The position numbers and the translations under genes were made by a program. This document shows positions 22,413-30,922 of a stretch of DNA of 34,297 nt, piece after piece. Positions within the stretch are counted from its first letter, which is position 1, and each line of letters starts with the position of its first letter. The notes beneath the pieces were generated by a model. That model was not told the origin of the DNA, did not search any database, and was given only the letters and a program-made list of their open reading frames with translations. This DNA is from Deinococcus phoenicis (GTDB taxonomy: Bacteria > Deinococcota > Deinococci > Deinococcales > Deinococcaceae): contig NZ_JHAC01000019.1 of NCBI RefSeq assembly GCF_000599865.1, forward strand, positions 1 to 34,297. The letters are read 5' to 3'.

Positions 22413-23395
22413 GCGGCCTTTCCGTCCCGCACGCGGGGGTCCAGCAGGGCATACAGCGCGTCCACGACGAAGTTGGCGATCAGCACGGCCAGCGCGATGT
22501 ACAGGAAGATCGCCTGCATCAGCGGGTAATCGAGATTGGTGACTGCGTTGTACAGTTGCAGCCCCAGACCGGGGTAACTGAAGACCGTCTCGGTCAGGAT
22601 GCTGCCGCCCACCACGAAGCCCAGCGCCATGCCGAAGGCGGTAAAGGAGGGTAGCAGCGCGTTGCGCAGCACGTAGCGGTTCAGGATGCGGCCTTCCGAG
22701 AGGCCCTTGGCCCGCGCGAACGCGATGTAATCCTCGCTCATCACGCCCATCACGTTGTTGCGCATGGTGATCAGCCATCCCCCTGCCGAGGTCACGATGA
22801 TCGTGAGGGCGGGCAGCGTGGCGTGGCGCAGCAGACTGACCCACCACGTGGGGCTGTGCGGCGTGAGAAAGGGGTCGAGGCCGCCGCTGAGAGGAAAGAC
22901 GCTGCTCTTGAACGCCAGCAGATACAGCAGCAGCAGCGCGAACCAGAAGTAGGGCATCGAGTTCAGGAACAGTGCCAGCGGCGGCAGCGCGTCCGCGAGC
23001 GGCTGCCCCCGCCGCCACGCGCTGTACAGCCCCAGGGCGCTGCCCAGCACCACCGCGAGGACGGTGCAGACGCCGATCAGCCCGATGGTCCAGGGCGCCG
23101 CCTGCGCGATGATCTCACTCACCGGGGTGGGGAACTGCCCGATGGAGCGGCCGAAGTCGCCGCGCAGGAGCTTGCCCAGGTACGCGAAATACTGGCCCAG
23201 CAGCCCGCCCTGATCGTTCAAGCCGTAGGCGAGCTTGAGGGCGTCTACCGCGCTGGGGTCGAGCTTGCCCTGGTACCGCGCGATCATCGCGCCTACCGGA
23301 TCCCCCGGCACGAGGCGCGGCAAAATGAAGTTGAGGGTCACCGCCACCCACAGGGTGAGCAGCAGAATCAGGAATTTGCGGAGCAGGTACGGCAT
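22409..23395 (-). CDS. ABC importer permease, DppB/OppB type
   Basis: The 328-residue membrane protein is the first permease of the importer. It begins MPYLLRKFLILLLTLWVAVT and has the LPRLVPGDPV segment typical of DppB, about six TM segments, and the coupling loop SEDYIAFARAKGLSEGRI, followed by NRYVLRNALLPS. It follows the binding-protein gene after 61 bp that contain a strong stem-loop, and overlaps the fusion gene by 4 nt. Confidence 0.95.
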   Translation of the reverse strand: MPYLLRKFLILLLTLWVAVTLNFILPRLVPGDPVGAMIARYQGKLDPSAVDALKLAYGLNDQGGLLGQYFAYLGKLLRGDFGRSIGQFPTPVSEIIAQAAPWTIGLIGVCTVLAVVLGSALGLYSAWRRGQPLADALPPLALFLNSMPYFWFALLLLYLLAFKSSVFPLSGGLDPFLTPHSPTWWVSLLRHATLPALTIIVTSAGGWLITMRNNVMGVMSEDYIAFARAKGLSEGRILNRYVLRNALLPSFTAFGMALGFVVGGSILTETVFSYPGLGLQLYNAVTNLDYPLMQAIFLYIALAVLIANFVVDALYALLDPRVRDGKAA

Positions 23396-23410
23396 GTGGC
23401 CCTCCCAGGG

Positions 23411-23445
23411 GTGCGGGGGGCTGCCACGGCGGAAGCCCCCCGCAC
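23411..23445. terminator. Stem-loop between binding protein and permease genes
   Basis: GTGCGGGGGGCT (23411-23422) pairs perfectly over 12 bp with AGCCCCCCGCAC (23434-23445), with an 11-nt loop. No T run follows on the minus strand. Such intercistronic hairpins typically cause partial termination or protect the upstream message, letting the binding protein be made in excess over the membrane parts. Confidence 0.65.
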
Positions 23446-23456
23446 AGGTGGCGTGG

Positions 23457-25088
23457 CTACTTGGGCTTGACGTTGAGGTACATCAAGCGGGCACCTGCGG
23501 TGTCGTCGGCCGTCCCGGCGGTGTAGGGATTCTGGGCCGTGGGGAAGCCGGTGAAACGCGAGGTGTTGTACAGCGAGAACTCGAAGCGGTCGGTCAGCGG
23601 CACCCACGGCATGTCCCGCGTCACGGTGGCCGCGATGGTGCCAATGGCTTTTTTCTGCGTGGCGGGATCGTTGCTGCCCCGGAACTGGGCGAGGGCCTTG
23701 GTGATGGCGGGATCGGTGTAGTGCGCCAGGTTGGAGGAGGCCGTCTTGCCGACCGGGGCGCTGAACTCCGGCGAGAAGCTCTGGTAGTACAGGTAGTAGG
23801 GGTTCGGGCCGCCGCCCCAGCCCCAGCTGATGCCCAGGTCAAAGGTGCCGCCTTGCAGGCCACCGGCGTAGCTGCTCCAGGCCTGCTGATCGATCTGGGT
23901 GTTGAGGCCCACCTGCTTGAGGTCCTCACTGATGACCTGCGCCATGGTGATGAAGTCGGTCCAGCCCGCCCCCACCAGGATCTTGAAGGCGGGCAGCGGC
24001 TTGCCGTCCTTGCCCAGGCGCACGCCCTGCGCGTTTTTCTTGTAGCCAGCGGCCGTGAGCGCGGCGTCGGCGGCCTGGGGGTTGTACTTCAGCGAGGCGT
24101 TGCGGAGGTTGGCGGGCAGCCACGCCTGTTGCTGGGCGGGAATGACGCCGGTGGGATTGGCCGCCCTGGCAACGCCCGCGTAGGCTTTCTGCGCCACATC
24201 GTCCGTGTTGATCGCCTGCGCGATGGCCCGGCGGAATGCGGGATCACTGAAGGGGGCCTTGGTGGTGTTGAAGTACAGGTAGTTGCTGCCGCTGACCGGC
24301 CAGTAGTACGTGTAGTTCGGCCCCTTGCTGGCGTAGCCGCCTTTTGGATCGGACACGCCGATGTACCCGTAGTCGGCTTCCCCCTTCAGCAGTTTCAGCA
24401 GCGCCGCGTCATTGCTGTTGGTGGCGTACCACACGACGGCGTCCACGTACGGCTGACCCTTCATCCAGTAGTTGGGGTTTTTCAGCACGCGCAGCGCCTG
24501 CTGGCTGTAGCTGTCGAAGACGAAAGGCCCCGTGCCCACCGCCTTCTGGTTGGTCTCGGTCACCGGGTCCTTGATCGCGGCCCAGATGTGCTCGGGCACG
24601 ATCACCTGCTGGGCGACGTACTGGAACACCGGGGTGTTGGCCCGGTTGAACGAGAACGTCACGGTGTTGCCGCTCGTCTTGACCGACGTCAGCCCGCTTT
24701 TCCACAGGCCGGTGGTGTCCAGCGCCGGGTACTTCTGGAGATAGTTGAAGGTAAAGGCGACGTCTTTTGCGGTAAAGGGCTGGCCGTCGCTCCACTGCAC
24801 GCCGCTGCGGGTGGTGACGGTCAGGGTCTTGTTGTCCTTGCTCCAGGCCGACTTGGTGCCCAGGACAGGCGTGACCTTGCCGTTCAGACCTTGGATATAA
24901 AACAGCGACTCATAGATGGCGCTGTTGGTCGGCAGCAGGTGCTGGTCGTTGGGTGCGAAGGGGTTGAGGTTGTACGCCCCCCACTGGGTGGGCCGCACGA
25001 CCGTGAAGACCGTTTTGGGCTGCTGGGCGTGGGCGGACGTGGCCAGGGCAACGGCAAGCAGGGCAGTGGCGGTCAGGGTACGTGTCAT
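23457..25088 (-). CDS. Solute-binding protein, family 5, probable beta-glucoside importer
   Basis: The 543-residue protein has a signal peptide (cleavage expected after AHA, about residue 21) and no lipobox cysteine there. The mature part is a family 5 (Opp/Dpp) binding protein: SGVQWSDGQPFTAKDVAFTF, VGTGPFVFDSYS, LLKLLKGEADYGYIG, FRRAIAQAINTDDV, FDLGISWGWGGGPNPY. This family binds peptides, nickel, or beta-linked oligosaccharides. The LacI regulator and two GH3 genes argue for cello- or laminari-oligosaccharides. The ATG at 25088 has a strong GGAGGA ribosome site; the frame further upstream overlaps the LacI gene and is not real. Confidence 0.92.
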   Translation of the reverse strand: MTRTLTATALLAVALATSAHAQQPKTVFTVVRPTQWGAYNLNPFAPNDQHLLPTNSAIYESLFYIQGLNGKVTPVLGTKSAWSKDNKTLTVTTRSGVQWSDGQPFTAKDVAFTFNYLQKYPALDTTGLWKSGLTSVKTSGNTVTFSFNRANTPVFQYVAQQVIVPEHIWAAIKDPVTETNQKAVGTGPFVFDSYSQQALRVLKNPNYWMKGQPYVDAVVWYATNSNDAALLKLLKGEADYGYIGVSDPKGGYASKGPNYTYYWPVSGSNYLYFNTTKAPFSDPAFRRAIAQAINTDDVAQKAYAGVARAANPTGVIPAQQQAWLPANLRNASLKYNPQAADAALTAAGYKKNAQGVRLGKDGKPLPAFKILVGAGWTDFITMAQVISEDLKQVGLNTQIDQQAWSSYAGGLQGGTFDLGISWGWGGGPNPYYLYYQSFSPEFSAPVGKTASSNLAHYTDPAITKALAQFRGSNDPATQKKAIGTIAATVTRDMPWVPLTDRFEFSLYNTSRFTGFPTAQNPYTAGTADDTAGARLMYLNVKPK

Positions 25089-25158
25089 GCGGGTCCTCCA
25101 GGGGACGCGGGGGGCGGGGAAAGGGGAACGGCGGAAGCGGGTGCAGGCCGTCAGGAAC

Positions 25159-26175
25159 TCATGACGACCCCCTGTCGGCGCGAGGCGGAGCCGTGGACGC
25201 ACGCGTGACGAGGGTGGCGGGAAAGATGACGTGGGACTGGGCAGGTTCAGTGCCCCGGATCAGGTCGATCAGGAGCCGGGCGGCCGTTTCCCCCATCTTC
25301 TCCAGGGGCTGGCGCACGGTGGTGAGGGGTGGGTCGGTGACGCTGGTGGCGTGGATGTCGTCGAAACCGACCAGTGACAGGTCCTGCGGCACACGCAGCC
25401 CCAGGGCATGCGCGGCGCGCAGGGCACCGATGGCGGAACGGTCGTTCGCGGCGAAGATGGCTGTGGGCGGTTCCGGCAGGGTCAGCAGGACGCGCGCGGC
25501 CCGTTCACCGCCTTCCTCGGAGAATTCGCCGTCTTGCAGGTATTCGGGTGGAACGGCCTGTCCCGCTGCCTGCATGGTGGCGAGAAATCCGGCCTCGCGC
25601 TGGGCCGCGTCGAGAATGTGGCTGTGTTTCCCGCGCAGATGGGCAATGCGGCGATGACCGAGGCCGAGCAGGTGCCGTGTGGCGATGGCCGCCCCGGTGT
25701 GGTTGTCCACCTGAATACTGCGCTGGCCGTGAGCACCCAGGGTCACGACAGGAACGGCCTGGCCAAAGATGTGCTCCTCGTCGGCAGAGGGCGCGACCAG
25801 CAGCACGCCGTCGGCCAGGGTTCGCAGCAGGGTGGCCCGTTCGCGTTCCAGCGTCGGATTGTTGGCGGTCGTGAAGATCCCTAGATTCAGGCCAGCAGCC
25901 TCCGCCGCCACACTCGCCCCGTGCAGGACTTCCGTGACGAACGGCCAGTTCACGCGTGGGGTGAGCACGCCGATCAGGTTGCTGCGCCTGCCCGCAAGAG
26001 CACGGGCCGCAGGATTCACGACGTAACCGGTGGCCTCCAGGGCACGCTGCACGCGCTGCCGGGTTTCGTTGGACATGCTGGGTTTGTTGTTGATGACGTT
26101 GGAGACGGTCATTTTAGACACGCCCGCCACCTGAGCAACGTCTGCCAGGGTCACCGGGGTCAGCGGTTCTGCCAT
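25159..26175 (-). CDS. LacI-family repressor of the beta-glucoside operon
   Basis: The 338-residue protein has an N-terminal LacI helix-turn-helix (VTLADVAQVAGVSKMTVSNV, residues about 8-27), the hinge helix AARALAGRRSNLIGV, and a periplasmic-binding-protein-like sensor domain (DGVLLVAPSAD, FAANDRSAIGALRAA, VGFDDIHAT). It should bind a sugar released by the pathway and control the importer and GH3 genes, which start 70 bp downstream. ATG 26175 is preferred over GTG 26187 because GAGGA lies just upstream at proper spacing. Two LacI-type operators in its own promoter point to autoregulation. Confidence 0.93.
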   Translation of the reverse strand: MAEPLTPVTLADVAQVAGVSKMTVSNVINNKPSMSNETRQRVQRALEATGYVVNPAARALAGRRSNLIGVLTPRVNWPFVTEVLHGASVAAEAAGLNLGIFTTANNPTLERERATLLRTLADGVLLVAPSADEEHIFGQAVPVVTLGAHGQRSIQVDNHTGAAIATRHLLGLGHRRIAHLRGKHSHILDAAQREAGFLATMQAAGQAVPPEYLQDGEFSEEGGERAARVLLTLPEPPTAIFAANDRSAIGALRAAHALGLRVPQDLSLVGFDDIHATSVTDPPLTTVRQPLEKMGETAARLLIDLIRGTEPAQSHVIFPATLVTRASTAPPRADRGSS

Positions 26176-26198
26176 GAGATTCCTCACTTCACTTCAGG

Positions 26199-26226
26199 TT
26201 TAACGGTAAAGGTGTATACCGGTAAA
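26199..26226. promoter_or_regulatory. Twin LacI-type operators over the lacI-operon promoter
   Basis: TTTAACGGTAAA (26199-26210) and TATACCGGTAAA (26215-26226) are both near-palindromes with a central C-G, as LacI-family proteins prefer, and share CGGTAAA. Their centres are 16 bp apart. On the minus strand TTTACC and TTAAAC, 17 nt apart, form a plausible -35/-10 pair within the same stretch, so bound repressor would block the promoter. Confidence 0.6.
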
Positions 26227-26546
26227 GTAACAGGCTTCAGGCGGGCTGTCAAACCCATTCCTGGCTGGGTTTGGCAACTCAACTTCGCTACGCCGTTGAG
26301 GGCCGAGTGAGATTGTGAGCGAGGACAGCCAGCACGACGCGGAGCCGTAAGCCTGCAATGGGTTTAGCCTGAACGGAGCGGACTTGAGGGGTTGGGCTGA
26401 GAAACGGAGCAGTGAAGGACTCCAGGCACCTGGACCACAAGTTGATCGGCTGCTGGGAGGGCCTCCGAGAGTGCAGTGGCATCCAGAGTGACGCGGGCAA
26501 CCCCCTTGTGGCGGCCGACCCATCACCAGCCGACCTCAGATCTCAA
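26227..26546. other. Intergenic region with hairpin and possible transposase remnant
   Basis: AAACCCA (26251-26257) pairs with TGGGTTT (26266-26272) to form a hairpin, and AATGGGTTT recurs at 26357-26365. On the minus strand, about 26290-26430, the frame reads AKPIAGLRLRVVLAVLAHNL, which resembles the C-terminal helix of several DDE transposases. It has no intact surroundings and no clear element ends, so at most it is a relic. Confidence 0.3.
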
Positions 26547-26584
26547 AGATACGAAGATAAACTTTACAGTCTGCCTTCATATCT
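26547..26584. promoter_or_regulatory. MarR-type operator candidate
   Basis: AGATACGAAG (26547-26556) and CTTCATATCT (26575-26584) form an inverted repeat matching at 9 of 10 positions, with an 18-bp centre. It covers the -35 region and spacer of the marR-like promoter, as expected for an autoregulating MarR protein. Confidence 0.5.
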
Positions 26585-26592
26585 GCTAGAGT
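26564..26592 (+). promoter_or_regulatory. Leaderless promoter of the MarR operon
   Basis: TTTACA lies 18 nt before TAGAGT (26587-26592), which fits TAnnnT and is exactly 6 nt before the GTG start at 26599. It drives the plus-strand operon to the DUF2316 gene. Confidence 0.6.
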
Positions 26593-26598
26593 GCTGAT

Positions 26599-27042
26599 GT
26601 GAGAGACGAGCCGGAACAGGCATCCCAGGCGCTGGCCAGGAATCTCCGGCTGGTATTGAGCCAATTCAAACGCCGCCTCCAGCAGGAAGTGCCGCTGGGA
26701 GAGCTGACCTCGCCGCAACTGGCCGTTCTGCGCCACCTCGCCGGGGTCCAGACGGCGACCATCAGTGGACTGGCCCGCCTGGAGGGCATCAAACCCCAGT
26801 CTATGGGCGGGACGGTGGCTGGTCTGGAAGCCGCTGGCCTGCTCGCCAGCCAGCCTGACCCCACGGACAAGCGGCAGCGCCTGTTTGCCATGACACCCCA
26901 GGCTCAGGCCATGATCGAGACGATGCACACCTCACGGGAGGACTGGCTGGCCCAGGCACTGGAACGAAACCTGTCCCCTGAGGAACAGCACCGCCTGTCC
27001 GAAGCCATTCCCTTGTTGCAGCATCTGCTCCAGACCCCCTAA
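26599..27042 (+). CDS. MarR-family transcriptional regulator
   Basis: The 147-residue protein has a MarR winged helix: LTSPQLAVLRHLAGVQTATI, SGLARLEGIKPQSMGGTVAG, LEAAGLLASQPDPTDKRQRL (the D-x-R wing motif), and C-terminal dimer helices. There is no cysteine in the sensor region, so it is more likely a ligand sensor than a thiol switch. The GTG start is supported by a -10 box 6 nt upstream and an operator-like repeat. It heads an operon with a metallo-hydrolase and two aldo/keto reductases, suggesting response to an electrophile or a phenolic compound. Confidence 0.92.
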   Translation: MRDEPEQASQALARNLRLVLSQFKRRLQQEVPLGELTSPQLAVLRHLAGVQTATISGLARLEGIKPQSMGGTVAGLEAAGLLASQPDPTDKRQRLFAMTPQAQAMIETMHTSREDWLAQALERNLSPEEQHRLSEAIPLLQHLLQTP

Positions 27043-27135
27043 CTACCAGAAAGCTCCCGCTGCTGGCCGCTTCCCGGCTAAAGGAGCCTGATGAAGGGCC
27101 GCTCACTCCTGATTCAAGACCCTGGAGGCACAACC

Positions 27136-27852
27136 ATGTCCTCACTTCTTGAGCTTCAGCAGCTCGAACCCGATCTGTATCAGGCCAGCTTCGATCTCGT
27201 CATCAGTACCGTTCACATCTTTGTGATCGATGATCCGCGAGACGGGTTGATTGTGATTGACTCCAGCGCCCCCGCACCCGAGGGGACAGAGAATCCCATC
27301 GCGCAGGTGTTGAGGGAACTCGGCAGAAAACCAGAAGACGTGCGCCATGTCCTGCTGACCCATGCGCATCCTGACCACATCGGCAACGTCGGCGACTTCC
27401 AGAAGCTCAGTGGAGCGACCGTCTGGATGAATCCCCTTGGCGCGAGGATTCTGGAGTCCGAACGCCCGGCCCTCCCTCCCGTCAACATCAGAGGCGGCGG
27501 TGTTCGGGACAAGAAACCTGTCCTGGCTCGAGCAACCGTGCACCACAAGATCACAGACGGTCAAAGAATCGACCTGGCAGGTGGAATTGAAGTGCTCGAC
27601 ACCCACGGTCACTCTGCCGACCATCAATCCTTCCTGTGGCATCGACACGGCGGGGTGCTGTTCGTCGGTGATGCCGTCACCAATGAGAACGGCGAAATGG
27701 GTTTTGCGCCGTTTTATGACGATCTGGACGAGGAGAGGCGTTCTGTCGAGAAACTCCAACGCTATGCCTTCGAGAAGATGGCCTTTGGTCACGGCGACTA
27801 CATCCCCCGCAGGGCCAAAGAAAAGTTCATTCAGCGTTGGCAGCAGCAATAA
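27136..27852 (+). CDS. Metallo-beta-lactamase-fold hydrolase
   Basis: The 238-residue protein has the metal-binding motif HAHPDH (76-81) in HVLLTHAHPDHIGN. Further ligand candidates are the His in DTHGHSADH, the Asp in FVGDAVTNENG, and the final His in FGHGDY. There is no signal peptide. The group includes glyoxalase II-like thioesterases, lactonases and many unknowns, so the substrate is open. ATG 27136 has GGAGG just upstream and is preferred to 27091. It follows the MarR gene by 93 bp. Confidence 0.88.
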   Translation: MSSLLELQQLEPDLYQASFDLVISTVHIFVIDDPRDGLIVIDSSAPAPEGTENPIAQVLRELGRKPEDVRHVLLTHAHPDHIGNVGDFQKLSGATVWMNPLGARILESERPALPPVNIRGGGVRDKKPVLARATVHHKITDGQRIDLAGGIEVLDTHGHSADHQSFLWHRHGGVLFVGDAVTNENGEMGFAPFYDDLDEERRSVEKLQRYAFEKMAFGHGDYIPRRAKEKFIQRWQQQ

Positions 27853-27952
27853 AGCCCTCGTCCGTGCAGGAAGATGGTGCTGCTGGACCTCTGCCCTTCC
27901 TGATTCGCCCTCCGCAGCCAGCCACCACTCACAGCTCACAGGAGGAACACCC

Positions 27953-28846
27953 ATGACCGCAATGACCAAACCCGCCGCTCAAGCTGGCACGTTCACTCTC
28001 GGCGACCGCACCGTGAACCGCATGGGCTACGGAGCCATGCAGCTTGCCGGGAAAGGCGTCTTCGGCCCGCCGCGCAACCTGGACGCCGCCCTGGCCGTCC
28101 TGCGCGAGGCCATCGAGCTGGGCATCAACCATATCGACACCAGCGACTTCTACGGGCCGCACGTCACGAACCAGCTCATCCGGCAGGCCCTGCATCCTTA
28201 CCCGGACGATCTGGTGATCGTGACCAAGGTCGGCGCACGTCGGCCCGAGGACGGGTCGTGGGTCCCTGCCATGTCACGGCAGGAACTGATCGACGCCGTG
28301 CATGACAACCTGCGTCATCTGGGCCTCGACGTGCTGGAGGTCGTCAACCTCCGCATGATGGGTGGAGGGGCAGGACACGGGCCAGCAGAGGAGTCTGTCG
28401 AGGAACCGCTGACAGTTCTGGCCGAACTGAAAGAGCAGGGCCTGATCCGTCATCTGGGCCTGAGCAACGTCACCCCCGCGCAGGTCGCGCAGGCGCAGAC
28501 CATCAGCGAGATCGTCTGCGTCCAGAACATGTATAACGTGGCGCACCGGGAAGACGACGCGTTGATCGACGACCTGGCGCGGCAGGGGATCGCTTACGTG
28601 CCGTTTTTCCCGCTGGGCGGCTTCTCACCGTTGCAGTCGGGCACGCTGAACGCGGTGGCCGCCCGTCTCGGCACCTCACCGAATGCCGTCGCGCTGGCGT
28701 GGCTGCTTCAGCGCTCGCCCAACATCCTGCTGATCCCCGGCACTTCGTCGGTGGCCCACCTGCGCGAGAACGTCGCTGCCGCCTCGCTCACCCTGCCTGA
28801 GGACGTGTTGGCGCAGCTTGAGGCCATCGGCGCTCACGAGGGATAA
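27953..28846 (+). CDS. pdxI: Aldo/keto reductase, PdxI (YdbC)-like pyridoxal reductase
   Basis: The 297-residue NADPH-type reductase closely follows E. coli YdbC/PdxI over its whole length as I recall that sequence: NRMGYGAMQLAGKGVFGPPR, INHIDTSDFYGPHVTNQLI, DLVIVTKVGARR, VVNLRMMGGGAGHGPAE, HLGLSNVTPAQVAQAQ, VPFFPLGGFSPLQSGTL, LLIPGTSSVAHLREN. Catalytic Asp, Tyr and Lys are present; the usual His is replaced by Asn in VVNLR, as in that subgroup. PdxI reduces pyridoxal to pyridoxine, so a role in vitamin B6 salvage or aldehyde control is likely. ATG 27953 has AGGAGGAA upstream. Confidence 0.85.
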   Translation: MTAMTKPAAQAGTFTLGDRTVNRMGYGAMQLAGKGVFGPPRNLDAALAVLREAIELGINHIDTSDFYGPHVTNQLIRQALHPYPDDLVIVTKVGARRPEDGSWVPAMSRQELIDAVHDNLRHLGLDVLEVVNLRMMGGGAGHGPAEESVEEPLTVLAELKEQGLIRHLGLSNVTPAQVAQAQTISEIVCVQNMYNVAHREDDALIDDLARQGIAYVPFFPLGGFSPLQSGTLNAVAARLGTSPNAVALAWLLQRSPNILLIPGTSSVAHLRENVAAASLTLPEDVLAQLEAIGAHEG

Positions 28847-29348
28847 CAGCACCTTTGTCCGAGGTGTCCGGTTCACCCACCTTGGCGTAGGCCGAGGGCC
28901 AGCCTGCGCCGTGACCCTGTCATGGCGGAGAGGGCTGCATGTCGATCTGGACAGGCTTTGTCACTCAGGATGAAGGAGTCAAGCGTGAAAATGAAACGTC
29001 TCGGCAGGAATGGCCCCCACGTCTCCGCCCTGGGGCTGGGCTGCGGGAGTTTCATCCGCACGGGCGAGGGCGCCGAGCAGGGGACGGTCCGGACCATCCA
29101 GGCCGCCCTGGACGCCGGGTTCACCTTCCTCGACACCGCCGACTTCTACGGCAGTGGCGTGAGCGAGATGCTCGTCGGTCGGGCCATCCGGGATCGGCGT
29201 GACCAGGCCTTCCTCAGCGTCAAGTTCGGTGCCGAGATGGCCCCCAGCGGGCGGATCATCGGTCTCGACGGACGGCCGAACGCCGTGAAGAACTTTGCCG
29301 CCTATTCCCTGAAGCGGCTCGGCGTGGAGGTGATTGACCTCTATTCCC

Positions 29349-29352
29349 CTAG
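29349..29352. repeat. Target-site duplication, left copy
   Basis: CTAG fits the YTAR target preference of the IS5 group. The right copy is at 30227-30230. Confidence 0.85.
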
Positions 29353-30226
29353 AGGCTGGGGAGGAGGCTATCCAAGAAAGGGCTTGGATTTTGCCAGGAG
29401 CAGAACACAGGCGGCGAGGAAATGAAAGCCGATGAGGGTGGAGGACAGGCGTTCAAGATCACGGCCAAGGCGACGAAAGCGGGATAACCAGGCGAACGAA
29501 CGCTCCACCACCCAGCGCTTGGGGAGCAGGATGAAGCCGCGTGAAGCGTCTTGGCGCTTCACGACGATCAGCTCGATGTTGCTCTGCCTGGCCGCCGCCT
29601 GAGTCGCTTCCCCGGTATAGTCCTGGTCTACGAAGGCCACTTCCAGCATGCCGCCAGTGATCTCCTGTGCTTCTCGGCACAGCTCTTTGACCTGGGCGCG
29701 GTCCTGTTCGTTGGCGGACGAGGTCATCAGGGTGAGGAGGTGGCCCAGGGTATCGACGACCAGATGAACCTTGGTCCCCTTGCGCTTCTTGGCGCCGTCA
29801 TAGCCCGCCCGGTGTCCACTCTCCGGGGTGCTTTGCAGGGTGCGGCTGTCGATGATGATCGCGGTGGGTTCCCCACCGCGTTGTTGCTGGACTCGTGTGA
29901 ACAACCGCAAATCATGCACGGCGTTTTCGAAGCAGTGGGCTTCGAACCATCGCTTGGCTTGTGCACGGACAATATCTTTGGGTGGAAAGTCGTGGGGAAG
30001 ATAATCCCATTGCGCCCCCGTGCGGCCCAGCCACAACAGCGCGTTCAGAACCTCTCGCAACGGATATTTGCGCTGGGGCGCATCTTCTGGGACCAACGCC
30101 AGATAGGGCAGCAGGAAGTGGTAGGTCTCGTCGTCCACATCGCTGGGGTAAGCACGGCGGTTCACCTACTCATTCTGCTGCTGGCAGAGCCATCGTCCTT
30201 CACTTGGTTTGCCTTCAACCCAGCCT
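29353..30226 (-). mobile_element. IS5-family insertion sequence, 874 bp, intact
   Basis: The element ends in inverted repeats AGGCTGGG (29353-29360) and CCCAGCCT (30219-30226) and is flanked by CTAG on both sides. One transposase gene fills nearly the whole length on the minus strand. Because CTAG is itself a palindrome, the inverted repeats can also be read as 12 bp including it. Confidence 0.92.
29368..30165 (-). CDS. IS5-family DDE transposase
   Basis: The 265-residue transposase has an N-terminal helical domain ([20 protein letters not shown]) and a DDE catalytic core: first Asp in IIIDSRTLQ, second Asp in AFVDQDYTG, and Glu in [18 protein letters not shown], the conserved IS5-type E region. 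It is full length in a single frame, so the element may be active. It lies opposite to the host reductase gene. Confidence 0.93.
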   Translation of the reverse strand: MNRRAYPSDVDDETYHFLLPYLALVPEDAPQRKYPLREVLNALLWLGRTGAQWDYLPHDFPPKDIVRAQAKRWFEAHCFENAVHDLRLFTRVQQQRGGEPTAIIIDSRTLQSTPESGHRAGYDGAKKRKGTKVHLVVDTLGHLLTLMTSSANEQDRAQVKELCREAQEITGGMLEVAFVDQDYTGEATQAAARQSNIELIVVKRQDASRGFILLPKRWVVERSFAWLSRFRRLGRDLERLSSTLIGFHFLAACVLLLAKSKPFLG

Positions 30227-30230
30227 CTAG
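30227..30230. repeat. Target-site duplication, right copy
   Basis: Second CTAG copy, directly before the resumed reductase sequence. Confidence 0.85.
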
Positions 30231-30922
30231 CCGGGCCGACCCAGAGGTGCCGTACGAGGACACCATCGGGGCCGTCGCTGAGCTGATCCAGGAAGGCTGG
30301 GTGCGTTACCTGGGCGTATCCGAGGTCGGAGCCGACCTTTTGCGCCGCGCCCACGCCGTGCATCCGGTGACGGCGCTGGAGATCGAATATTCGCTGGCGT
30401 CGCGGTTCATCGAGCCGGAGATTCTGCCAGTCGCGCGCGAACTCGGCGTCGGCGTCGTGGCGTACCGCGTGCTTGCGGAAGGGTTGCTGAGCGGAACGCT
30501 CCCGCAGGGACAGCCGCCGGAAGGGGCACACTTCCTGGCGCCGCGCATGCACGGCGAGCAGTACACCCGCAACAGGGAGACCGCCGGGATTCTCGACACT
30601 CTGGCCGCGCAGAAGGGCTTCACGCCCGCACAACTCGCGATTGCCTGGGTCCTGTCGCGCGGGGACGACATCGTGCCGTTGGCGGGCATCAGCCGACCAT
30701 CCCGGATCGCTGACAACCTGGCGGCGCTCGATGTGACGTTCACGCCGGACGAGCTGGACCGCGCCTTCGCCCCCGGAGCTATCGTCGGCTCGCGTTATCC
30801 GGAGGCGGTCCTGAAATGGGCGGCGCAATAAGGCGGTCTGTCCGCTTCAGGATTCAGAGAGGTGAGTCCCCCTCGCTGTTGCGTAACCCCAGCATTCTCA
30901 ACCACCAACAGGAGGTCACCTC

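Larger units (their letters stand above)
28985..30831 (+). pseudogene. Aldo/keto reductase gene split by an IS5-family element
   Basis: The 5' part (28985-29352) encodes VSALGLGCGSFIRTGEG, FTFLDTADFYGSG and LKRLGVEVIDLYSP. The 3' part (30231-30831) resumes with RADPEVPYEDTIGAVAELI and continues through GWVRYLGVSE, VVAYRVLAEGLLSG, IAWVLSRGDDIVPLAGISR to the stop. Between them lies an intact IS flanked by CTAG on both sides. Removing the IS and one CTAG rejoins the frame as DLYSPSRADPE and gives a full 322-residue reductase. Catalytic Asp, Tyr and Lys are in the 5' part; the family's active-site His position is replaced. The GTG start 28985 has GGAG at good spacing. The insertion looks recent, since no other damage is visible. 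Confidence 0.9.
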
